A program made the position numbers and the translations under genes. A stretch of DNA of 64,000 nucleotides from Eriocheir sinensis (lineage: Eukaryota; Arthropoda; Malacostraca; Decapoda; Varunidae): assembly GCF_024679095.1 (NCBI RefSeq), contig NC_066553.1, positions 412,329 to 476,328 of the forward strand. The letters are read 5' to 3'. How positions within the stretch are numbered: position 1 is the stretch's first letter; the number at the start of each line of letters is the position of its first letter. Below the pieces are notes generated by a model. It saw nothing but the letters and a program-made list of their open reading frames with translations. It was not told the origin of the DNA and made no database searches. Below, piece by piece: positions 55,170-64,000 of this stretch.

Positions 55170-56860
55170 ACAACGTCAACGGTCAAGTAAGCACGTTAAC
55201 ATCAGTCATTACCAGAAGCCTTGAATCCTGTGCTTCAATAACCACTAAAGAATCACTCCGACGCCCCCGCCCCTTGGATGACCAATGAAATCCGAGAAGC
55301 CATGAAAGCCAGAAACGAAACCCAGAATATCTTCAAAGCGAACAGACTAAACATAACATCACAGAACCGATTTATTAAGGATTCCCTATCCGTCGTTGCC
55401 TTTTACCTAACATTTATTATTAATGCCTCACTCTTCACTGAGCGCTTTCCTACGACTTGGAAACACGCTATAGTCACCCCTCTATATGAAAGCGGAGATA
55501 AGAGTAGCACTGTCATCTACCGCCCAATATCCCTTATACCTGTTCCTTTCGAAAGTCCTTGAAAAAATCGTTTCCTCTCAGCTGACTACATTCCTATAAT
55601 ATAGTCAAATAAATACCTCTCTAACAACCAGCACGGCTTCCGACCGAGGCTGTCAACCTAAACAGCCCTCAGAGTCATCACAAACAAAATCCATAACAAC
55701 ATTGATAATAAACGTATAACCAACCCTATTAACCCTGTGCGACCTCACCAAAGCTTTCGATAGCGTTAGCCATACAATTCTTCTATAAAAACTCCTTACT
55801 TCTTAAAACTAACATCGATACTTATTGGTTCGAAAGCTACTTAAGTGAAAGAACACAGTCTTCAAGTCTAAATATCACTATCTCTTCAAAATCAAGTGTA
55901 GATTATGGAGTTTCCCAGGTTCAGTATTAGGCCCTATACTTTTCATAATTTTTGTCAATCACATGCTAGAATACATAAAAGATTGTATCCTTGCCCAGTA
56001 AGCTGATGATACTCAGTTCCTCCACAGTGGCACGATAGACGTACTCGAACTCGTAATAAATAAAACAGAAGAAACCCTACGAAAAGCAAGGATATACTTC
56101 CTAAGGCATGGGCTAATGATTAATGCCTGCAAAACACAATGGATCTTCATCGGTACGCGATAGATACTATCAAATATACCGAGCAACTTTAATTAAAATA
56201 GAACTCCACGACGGTGTTATCCATCCCGTCACTTACATAAAAAACCTTGGTGTATTTCTAGACATATTCATGACGTTCGAGAAACATATTAATTAAATAA
56301 GCAGGAAAGTAACGGGAACTCTGATGTATATCAACAGAATCTATATATTTTGATAAAAATACGCCCAAAATCATAGAGCAATACCTTGTGTTAAGCATCC
56401 TCTAATACTGTAATATTATATGGGGCACTACTAACATATTACATTTTTAACAAATGTTCAAAAACTTCAGAATTTTGCCGCTAAAGTTGTAGACGGAAAG
56501 GGTAGAAAATACGACCACGTGACCCCCATCCAAACTGAATTAAAGTGGCCGACCGTAAAAGATAAGATAGTTCACGACACAAGAGTGGCTGTTTTTAAAT
56601 ACCTGAACAGGCTTTACCCCGACCATCTGTTGCGTCTTCCCACTGTTTTTAATGTTGCCTGCAGCACGACACGACAGCAAAACAACCTCTACGTCCCCAA
56701 GGCCGACACTGATGTAGGAAGCGGGTCCCATTTTACTAAGGGGACCTAAAGTGTGGAACGGGCTCCCTCCATATGTTAAAGGGGCTAACACCGTGAATAT
56801 ATTTAAGTTACGGCTGCAGCAAGCACTTCACAACAATAATTTATATCCTCCGTAACATTG
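55170..56860 (+). mobile_element. CR1/Crack-like LINE relic
   Basis: EN-RT linker PWMTNEIREAMKARNETQNIF, then RT remains: RFIKDSLSVVAFYLT, FPTTWKHAIVTPLYESGDKS, YRPISLIP, QHGFRPRLST, LTKAFDSV-type block near 55750, VPGSVLGPILFIIFVN-type block near 55920, the VIQYADDTQF position near 55997 damaged, and a C-terminus with STTRQQNNLYVPKADTD (56519-56749). An internal piece between linker and RT is missing. Heavily decayed but in order. Confidence 0.8.
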
Positions 56861-57123
56861 TAACCTACAGCAATATTACTGGCATTATAAATATTACATG
56901 GCTCATTGTTAAACACATGGTTTACTATTTTATTACTTTATTTACTTCTTTTCTTATTGTTTTTATTGTCTTAATGTTTTATTGCTATTATGTAAGTAAT
57001 ATTATTTGTTATAGGCGTATGTGTAAATATTTCTACTAGTATTGATTCCTACGACAGTGTACACCTTAATTTTGTATATCTTTATGAACATTTATGTAAC
57101 AAAAATAACCTCAGTTAGTGAAA

Positions 57124-57149
57124 TAAACTATTTTATTATTATTATTACA

Positions 57150-57196
<47 letters not shown>

Positions 57197-57214
57197 CATT
57201 GTTATTATTATTAC

Positions 57215-57294
<80 letters not shown>
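57124..57294. repeat. (ATT)n followed by (CT)n
   Basis: ATT tract to about 57216, then about 37 CT units (57219-57294). It lies downstream of the LINE relic. Confidence 0.95.
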
Positions 57295-57296
<2 letters not shown>

Positions 57297-57479
57297 ATCG
57301 TGGCTCAGTCGGAGGAGCAAGAATTTTTAGAAGATCGAGAGAGAGACGACGTTCCGAGACGAATCTTGTCACCCTGACCTCACTCTCGTGGCTACACCTC
57401 TGGGAATCCCCTAGGGCCTATGGCGTTCCATTCCACAGCTGCATTGCATTTTAGAAGGGATTAACCGCCCTGCCCTGGC

Positions 57480-57843
57480 ATGCCCTGACCGCACCTGCAT
57501 CACGCTACACCGCACAGCTTTTCCTTCCCCCCCTAACTCCCTCATGCCTGCCTCCACGCACCGATTCATCGCTTGGCGAGGCCTGCCACGTTACCTTCCA
57601 CAGAAGTGGTGTGCTGTCTGCGGAAAGGCAGCCTCGAAAACTGTTTACGTCAGCTGTGAAGAGGAATGCTGCCCTAACCTGTGTCACATCAGTTGTCTGG
57701 GCGGCACTCCAGCCTACAGGTGTGCCTACACAGAGCAGCTGCAACAGCAGGCCAACATTCCAGACCCACTGACATTCGTTAGTCGAATCACCCTCCTCAC
57801 CACTCCGGGACGAGCAATGGCAGGTCGCCGACGGCAGGAGTGA
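57480..57843 (+). pseudogene. Cysteine-rich (PHD-like) ORF, probable LINE ORF1 fragment
   Basis: The 99-codon ORF from 57544 contains WCAVCGKAASKTVYVSC, then CCPNLCHISCLGG and YRC, giving a C-x2-C-x11-C-x5-C-x3-H-x2-C spacing typical of a PHD-like zinc finger. Such fingers occur in ORF1 proteins of CR1/jockey-group LINEs and in chromatin proteins. Its surroundings are all retroelement DNA, so ORF1 is the better guess; I cannot name the element. No signal peptide or membrane segment. A second open stretch at 58021-58338 (DEHWEEEYRGSERWRNRR) may be a continuation. Confidence 0.45.
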
Positions 57844-58414
57844 TGAGGTGAGTCATTTGGAGGATCTGCAAAGAGGAAAGCTCATCTCCCTGATCGAGAA
57901 GTTCATAGAGGAAGCCTCACGAACAATATATCAATATAGAGAGAGTATTATAGTAAAGTTCCTATAGCAAGACCTGCTGACAAATTTGTTGCCTCCAAGC
58001 AGCGCGAGGCATAGGTTGCCGTGTGCACACAAGGAGTCAGCGCCCTCTCGGACACAACTGACGAGCACTGGGAGGAGGAATATCGGGGCTCTGAGCGTTG
58101 GAGGAATAGGCGCACCTATAACATCACCAAATGTGGGGTACAAACTTGGTGGAGGGACTGTCTTTTGGGGCCCATTGGAGGTAATGAGCTAAAGAGTAGC
58201 CTATCCGGATATTTTCATTTATTTATTAATGATCCACGAGACATCCTAAAGTTAAACCAAAGTATGTGCTTATCTTTGTATTCAATCATACACACACTAG
58301 TAATATTTCTGTGGTGTCTGATTCACTTATTAGAGTGAAATTCTATTGTGAAAAACGGTCACAAATTCGTGTCACTAGTAAAAATGAAACTAGTAATGTA
58401 AGTTTTGCCACCAT

Positions 58415-58539
58415 GACAGAATAAGCAGAAGGGTTTGAGATAAGGAAGAGGTCTAGAATGTTGGGCCTGTCTCCGTCTTGGAGACAGGCCCAACATTCTA
58501 GACCTCTTCCTTATCTCAAACCCTTCTGCTTATTCTGTC
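58415..58539. repeat. Perfect 60-bp palindrome with 5-bp loop at the 5' end of JK1 copy i
   Basis: 58415-58474 is the exact reverse complement of 58480-58539, with GTCTT between. The right arm is JK1 endonuclease sequence (GGAGACAGGCCCAACATTC); the left arm is the same piece inverted. Identity stops abruptly at the outer ends. Confidence 0.97.
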
Positions 58540-60697
58540 AAACTGTTCTCTCCGTTGGGCTCCTCTGATCACAATCTTATTTCTGCATCCTGTCCTATCG
58601 CTCCTGTACACCCTCTGGACCCACCGAAGAGGCGATGCTTCTGGCATTTTGCTTCAGCTCGGTGGGACGACCTGAGGATGTACTTTTCCGATTTCCCGTG
58701 GAATGATTATTGCTTCCAGGATAGAGACCCCTCTGTGTGTGCTCAGCGCATCACAGAGGTGATTGTCTCTGGAATGGAGGCATACATTCCTCGTTCTTTC
58801 TCTACTCCTCACGCTAAAAAGCCTTGGTTTAATCACGCTTGTTCTCGTGCTGTCAATGATAGAGAGGCAGCTCACAAAAGGTACCAGAGCCTTCAAACTA
58901 ATGCTAATTATGAACTTTACATTTCTGCACGGAATCGTGCCAAATCTATTCTCCGACTAACCAAAAACTCTTTCATTAATTGAAAATGTCAAAACCTTGC
59001 TTTCTCTAACTCTTCCCGTGACTTCTGGCATCTAGCCAAAAACATCTCCAACTTCACTTCTTCATCTTTCCCTCCACTCCTCAGTCCTGACGGCAACACT
59101 GCCGTCTCATCTATCTCTAAGGCTGAACTTTTCTCTCAAACTTTTTCTAAAAACTCCACTCTGGACGATTCTGGGCATATTACTCCTACCCATCCCCCCT
59201 CTTACTCTTATATGCCTGTTATAAAGATTTTTCAAAATGATATTTTCTATGCCCTCTCTGGCCTCAATCCTCAGAAGGCTTATGGACCTGATAGAGTGCT
59301 TCCTATTGTCCTTAAAAACTGTGCCTCCGTGCTGTCACCCTGCCTGGTCAAACTCTTTCGCCTCTACTTGTCAACATCCACCTTTCCTTCCTGCTGGAAG
59401 TATGCCTTCATACAGCCTGTGCCTAAGAAGGGTGACCGTTCCAATCCCTCAAACTACCGTCCAATAGCTTTACTTTCTTGTCTATCTAAAGCTTTTGAAT
59501 CGATCCTTAACCGGAAGATTCAAAAGCACCTTTCCACTTCTGACCTTCTATCTGATCGCCAGTATGGGTTCCGCAAGGGGCGTTCTACTGGTGATCTCCT
59601 TGCCTTCCTAACTGACTCTTGGTCATCCTCTCTTAGCCGTTTCGGTGAAACCTTTGCTATTGCGCTGGACATATCAAAAGCTTTTGATAGGGTCTGGCAC
59701 AAATCTCTACTTTACAAACTACCCTCCTATGGTTTCTATCCTTCTCTCTGTACCTTTATCTCCAGTTTCCTTTCTGACCGTTCTTTTTCTGCTGTGGTAG
59801 ACGGTCACTGTTCTTCCCCTAAACCTATTAACAGTGGTGTCCCACAGGGTTCTGTCCTATCTCCCACTCTCTTTCTGTTGTTCTTTGATGATCTTCTTTC
59901 CAAAACGAACTGTCCTATCCATTCCTACGCCGATGATTCACTGCATTACTCAACTTCTTTTAATAGAAGACCCACCCTACAGGAACTTAACGACTCAAGG
60001 CTGGAGGCAACAGAACGCTTAGCCTCAGACCTTACTATTATTTCCGATTGGGGCAAGAGGAACCTGGTGTCCTTCAACGCCTCAAAAACACAGTTTCTCC
60101 ACCTATCCACTCGACACAATCTTCCAAACAACTATCCCCTATTCTTTGACAACACTCAGCTATCACCTTCCTCAAAACTAAACATCCTCGGTCTATCCTT
60201 AACTCAAAATCTCAACTGGAAACTTCATATCTCATCTCTTACTAAATCAGCTTCCTCTAGGCTGGGCGTTCTGTACCGTCTCCGCCAGTTCTTCTCCCCC
60301 GCACAGTTGCTGTCCATTTACAGGGGCCTTGTCCGCCCTCGTATGGAGTATGCATCTCATGTGTGAGGGGGGTCCACTCACACAGCTCTCCTTGACAGAG
60401 TGGAGTCAAAGGCTCTTCGTCTCATCAGCTCTCCTCCTCATACTGATAATCTTCTACCTCTCAAATTCCGCCGCCATGTTGCCTCCCTTCCTCCCGCGGC
60501 CCCGCTGCACAGGACTTTCTACTCATGCTCATCCCCATACTGTCCAAACCTCTTATGCAAGAGTCAACCAGCATCTTCACTCCATCCCTCACGCTGGTAA
60601 ACTCTGGAACAATCTTCCTTCATCTGTATTTCCTCCTGCCTACGACTTGAACTCTTTCAAGAGGAGGGTATCAGGACACCTCTCCTCCCGAAATTGA
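58480..60697 (+). pseudogene. JK1 EN C-terminus, RT and C-terminal domain
   Basis: EN end [11 protein letters not shown], linker to a TGA at 58981 (Arg codon in copy a). RT 59212-60366 has NYRPIALLSCLSK, QYGFRKGRSTGD, ALDISKAFDRVW, GVPQGSVLSPTL and SYADDSLHYS (catalytic pair kept, one Thr codon lost). A Trp-to-TGA change ends it at HV. The C-terminal domain (60329-60697) has a deletion of about 75 bp after RRHVASL. Three disabling changes in total. Confidence 0.9.
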
Positions 60698-60813
60698 CCT
60701 CTGTTTTTTGACACTCCATTGACCTCTGTTCGGAAGCAGTGAGTAGCGGGCTTTTTTTTTTTTTTTTTTTTTTTACGCCCTTGAACTGTCTCCTTAGCTG
60801 TAAAAAAAAAAAA
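58480..60813 (+). mobile_element. JK1 copy i, 5'-truncated, starting in EN
   Basis: It begins within the EN domain ([14 protein letters not shown]) and ends with the family UTR and A12. It is close to copy a across the RT and shares the FGETFAIALDISKAF form. The 5' end carries the palindrome described separately. Confidence 0.92.
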
Positions 60814-60960
60814 GAAATATACACAAATAGATAAATATGAAGGCTCACGAGGTCACAATAAATGACATCACTTGCTTCGCGCAGTAAAAATATGCTATTT
60901 AAGGTATATGATACCAGCAAAATGGCGTGCGCGCTGCCTCGGGCCTCGGGGCAACAGACT

Positions 60961-61160
60961 CAACGTTGCCAGATTGTCGTACTCAGCCGCTTATATTTCC
61001 CGACTTCATACCCAAAACTGTACTATGGGCTCCAATAAGTTTATAACGAAACTAATTTATAGTTATCGTTAAAAGAGTTAGATTCTGATTTTTCATGGCA
61101 ATAGTTAGCGTCAAAAGCCGTTAAATTCTATGCTCTGAGTACGATAATCTGGCAACGGTG
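60961..61160. mobile_element. MITE-like element with ~23-bp inverted ends
   Basis: CGTTGCCAGATTGTCGTACT (from 60964) and its inverted partner ending at 61157 match at 22 of 23 positions. The 200-bp AT-rich interior has no coding. Size and structure fit a MITE; target duplications are not obvious, so the superfamily is open. Confidence 0.65.
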
Positions 61161-61640
61161 GCTATACGTATTTTCATATTATTGTTCTGTTGTTTATTCA
61201 ATGTTATGTTCAAGAAAAAGAATACTCATAATTTTAGTTAGTTTTTGGTTATAAGGATTCTTTACAAAATACAGTTATAACATTACCGCCTTTAACTTAT
61301 GAAACGTCCTGAATCCTGGATCGGCTATGGTGATGTTAGGTGCGCCTATTAGTAGAGCTCTGGGAGGGCGAGACAGCTATGGTACACTGCCGGGCCCTCC
61401 CTCCCACGCGCCACCTGACCTCCCTCCCTTCTGTACATTGGTAGCCGACCCACACCCTACACCCACCTCCACAACTGTCCCCACTGGCGTCACTCCTGTC
61501 ACCAACTCTGCGGCAAAACCACCAACGCTGCACAAAGTGACGCTGAGAAAAACTGCGCTGCCAGGGCACGCTACTAGTCCAGACAGAACCGAGGCACCAG
61601 CCTCTTCACGCTAGCAACACCGCCGCTACCCACAGCCACC
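61161..61640. other. Unassigned DNA with a Pro/Thr-rich ORF
   Basis: A 95-codon plus-strand ORF (61327-61614) is Pro/Thr/Ser-rich and stops just before the 27-bp minisatellite. No domain; composition shades into the adjacent repeat. Confidence 0.4.
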
Positions 61641-62525
61641 ACCACCACCGCCGCCAACACAGCCACCACCACCACCGCCGCCAACACAGCCACCACCACT
61701 ACCGCCGCCAACACAGCCACCACCACCACCGCCGCCAACACAGCCACCACCACCACCGCCGCCAACACAGCCACCACCACCACCGCCGCCAACACAGCCA
61801 CCACCACTACCACCGCCAACACAGCCACCACCACCACCGCCGCCAACACAGCTACCACCACCACCGCAGCCAACAGCCACCACCACCACCGCAGCCAACA
61901 CAGCCACCACCACCACCGCCGCCAACACAGCCACCACCACCACCGCCGCCAACACAGCCACCACCACCACCGCCGCCAACACAGCCACCACCACCACCGC
62001 CGCCAACACAGCCACCACCACCACCGCAGCCAACACAGCCACCACCACCACCGCAGCCAACACAGCCACCACCACCACCGCCGCCAACACAGCCACCACC
62101 ACCACCGCCGCCAACACAGCCACCACCACCGCCGCCAACACAGCCACCACCACCACCGCAGCCAACACAGCCACCACCACCACCGCAGCCAACACAGCCA
62201 CCACCACCACCGCAGCCAACACAGCCACCACCACCACCGCAGCCAACACAGCCACCACCACCACCGCAGCCAACACAGCCACCACCACCACCGCAGCCAA
62301 CACAGCCACCACCACCACCGCAGCCAACACAGCCACCACCACCACCGCAGCCAACACAGCCACCACCACCCCCCCCGCCAACACCGCCACCACCACCACC
62401 GCAGCCAACACAGCCACCACCACCACCGCAGCCAACACAGCCACCACCACCACCGCAGCCAACACAGCCACCACCACCACCGCAGCCAACACAGCCACCA
62501 CCACCACCACCTCCAACACAACCGC
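61640..62525. repeat. 27-bp minisatellite, about 33 copies
   Basis: The unit is CCA-CCA-CCA-CCA-CCG-CCG-CCA-ACA-CAG. One plus-strand frame would encode PPPPPPPTQ repeats, and the minus strand shows WWWWLCWL or Val/Ala/Leu artefacts. Two unit types occur in blocks: CCGCCG units dominate the left, CCGCAG units most of the right. Confidence 0.96.
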
Positions 62526-62689
62526 CACTACTGCCCCCAGCACAGCACCGACCAAGCGTCCGAGAGGAGAGATCACGGCCGGTTTCCTGCTCCCGCCTCA
62601 TTAAGTGACCTCCTTTGCTTCTTGCTACGAGTCACATGGATTAGGATACTCTGCTAAGGCGTATTCCATACACGCCGCCTGTTGCAAAG
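62526..62689. other. Unassigned spacer
   Basis: No signature. Confidence 0.45.
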
Positions 62690-63770
62690 TGTTGCTTGTC
62701 TGTCGAATTGGCTAGCCCACTGTGTGTTGTTTGCTGAGTGTTGTAAGCTGAGTGTTGTGAGATGAGTGCTGTGCCGTGTGTTGTTTGCTGAGTGCTATGT
62801 GTGGGGACCGTGTGCTGAGTGTTGTGCTGGGTGCGAGTGTGCTGGGTGCTGTGCTGTGGTGTGATGTGTGCGAGTGTGTTAGATGCTGGGTGCTGTTTGT
62901 TGAGTGCTGTGCTGAGTGCGAGTGTGATGGGGGCTGGGGGCTGTTTTTTTATAGTTTTTTTTTTCTTACGTGCTTGCCTATAGCATCGGTAGGCTTTCTT
63001 CAGGGGCCTGTGGTGGTCGGCCTAATCCCGCCATGGCGCAGGCAAGTGTATATATAGTGGCGCCATCTGTTCTTGGCTCACGCTGCTCCCCTGAGGTCAT
63101 TCTTGATTCACTTGGACGGTTCCTCTAGAGTCCAGGTTGATAGGTAGTCTTCAGAACAGCATGTGGGTAGTCTTAAGCCAATCAGCGGTGACTGAAAGAT
63201 CCCAGGTGGTAGCGGCGGCTTCGAACCTGCGTCGCACTGAACGCGGTGAATGCGGGGCCCGCTCGCTAATTCACCGCCCCCCCAGCGGTGCGAGTGTACT
63301 GCGTAATGGGTGCTGGATGCTGAGCGCTGTGCTGTATGTTGTGGCGAGTGTGTTGTGTGTGGTTGCTGTGTCTGGGTGAGTGCTGTGCTATGTGTTGTGC
63401 TAAGTGCAAGTGAGCTGGGTGCTGAGTGCTGTGCTGTGTGCGAGTGTGCTGGGTGCTCAGTGCTGTGTGCTGAGTGCTGTGCTGTTTGTTATGCTGTGTG
63501 TGAGTGTGATGTGTGCTGGGTGCTGAGTGTTGTGCTGTGCTGTGTGTGAGTGGGCTTGGTGATGAGTGATGTGCGCTGTGTGCTGTGCTGTGTGCGAGTT
63601 TGCTTGGTGCTGGGTGCTGAATGCTGTGCTGTGTGTTGTGCAGCATGCTAGTATGCTGTGTGTTGAACTGAGTGCTGTGTGCTATGCTGAGTGTCGTGAG
63701 CTGTGCTGTGTGCTACGCAGTGTGCTGTGTCGTGTGCGGTGCTGAGTACAACTGCGCTGTAATTCCTGAC
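62690..63770. repeat. Degenerate GTGCTGAGTGCTGTG minisatellite, split by SINE-A
   Basis: Irregular units of GTGCTGGGTGCTGAGTGCTG and GTGTGCGAGTGTGCTG with no fixed period. The tract runs 62690-62945 and 63290-63770, interrupted by SINE-A copy 7. Antisense His/Thr/Ser-rich ORFs are artefacts. Confidence 0.9.
62946..63284 (-). mobile_element. SINE-A copy 7, inserted in the CTG/TG minisatellite
   Basis: One 35-bp unit, T-run tail on the plus strand (62944-62964) and body GTAGTCTTAAGCCAATCAGC. The head has the box B-like CAGGTTCGAAGCC complement at about 63217-63230 and a degraded box A. Minus strand, as in all other copies. Confidence 0.83.
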
Positions 63771-64000
63771 CCTAAATGGACTGTGCTTCGCGGAAAGGAT
63801 AAGTTTTTGCCTTACGTTTACTACCTCTCCGCTTGGATTTATCTTCTCGACGTAGTGCTCTGTAAACAAATACATACATACAACATCAGTGTTAAACTCT
63901 TTCCGTGTTAGTTATTAAATATTTCAACATCTCGGGTGGCAACACTGCGCCACTCCCTCATACCTGGTAATATTCCCAGGGAAGGTGCTCCGTCTACTTC
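63771..64000. other. Unassigned DNA to window end
   Basis: No signature seen. Confidence 0.45.

Noticed and set aside
61574..62601. Minus-strand WWWWLCWL, Val/Ala/Leu and Gly/Cys-rich ORFs over 300 codons
   Set aside because: They are frames of the 27-bp minisatellite; no start context, no unique segment.

Overview
The window is repeat-dominated DNA from an animal nuclear genome. Very long (TA)n, (TAG)n, (ATT)n, (TG)n and (GGA)n arrays, many LINE families, a Gypsy LTR element, hAT-type DNA elements and tRNA-derived SINEs together suggest an arthropod. A decapod crustacean, probably a crab, fits best; that taxon call is inference from the style of the LINEs and microsatellites. I found no convincing host protein-coding gene, no rRNA gene and no free-standing tRNA gene. 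Nearly every readable protein fragment belongs to a mobile element, and none of the element ORFs is intact from end to end. Family labels (JK1, R, J2, SINE-A, SINE-B) are mine.

Layout. 1-2425: minus-strand LINE relic cut by the window edge. 2540-7970: compound TAG/ATT microsatellites enclosing two copies of a LINE 3' end (R) and a plus-strand jockey-like LINE (JK1 copy a). 7970-11027: purine-rich simple repeats, a tRNA-derived SINE-B and unassigned DNA. 11028-24540: a 'beads on a string' block in which SINE-A, an internally deleted JK1 (copy b), a Gypsy element (12837-18530) and two related hAT-type elements are separated from one another by (TA)n arrays. 24543-27934: the longest JK1 (copy c, minus). 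28200-33690: SINE-A, JK1 relics and a decayed DIRS-like tyrosine-recombinase retroelement. 33695-35965: two minisatellite blocks. 35971-37732: a terminal-inverted-repeat (TIR) element. 37890-44310: I-type LINE and Gypsy scraps, JK1 copies d, e and f, two SINE-A copies and an RTE-like relic. 44640-51600: an I-like relic, then a jockey-type LINE (J2) split by a 3.5-4 kb minus-strand CR1-like LINE with an SGNH-esterase ORF1. 52200-58400: ATT arrays, an RTE-like LINE, a CR1/Crack-like relic and a cysteine-rich ORF1-like fragment. 58415-60813: JK1 copy i, beginning with a perfect 60-bp palindrome. 60961-63770: a short MITE, a 27-bp Pro-coding minisatellite and a CTG/TG-rich minisatellite holding another SINE-A.

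How the parts relate. JK1 is the commonest LINE (copies a, b, c, d, e, f, i plus two relics). Its two 5'-complete copies begin at the same base and show one EN-RT reading frame with no visible ORF1. SINE-A is present as seven insertions, all on the minus strand, with subfamilies marked by one, two or three copies of a ~35-bp unit. The Gypsy element has its integrase before its reverse transcriptase, the order of the GmR1 lineage. Long (TA)n arrays border transposon termini in nine of ten cases, making (TA)n either a shared landing site or a by-product of insertion.
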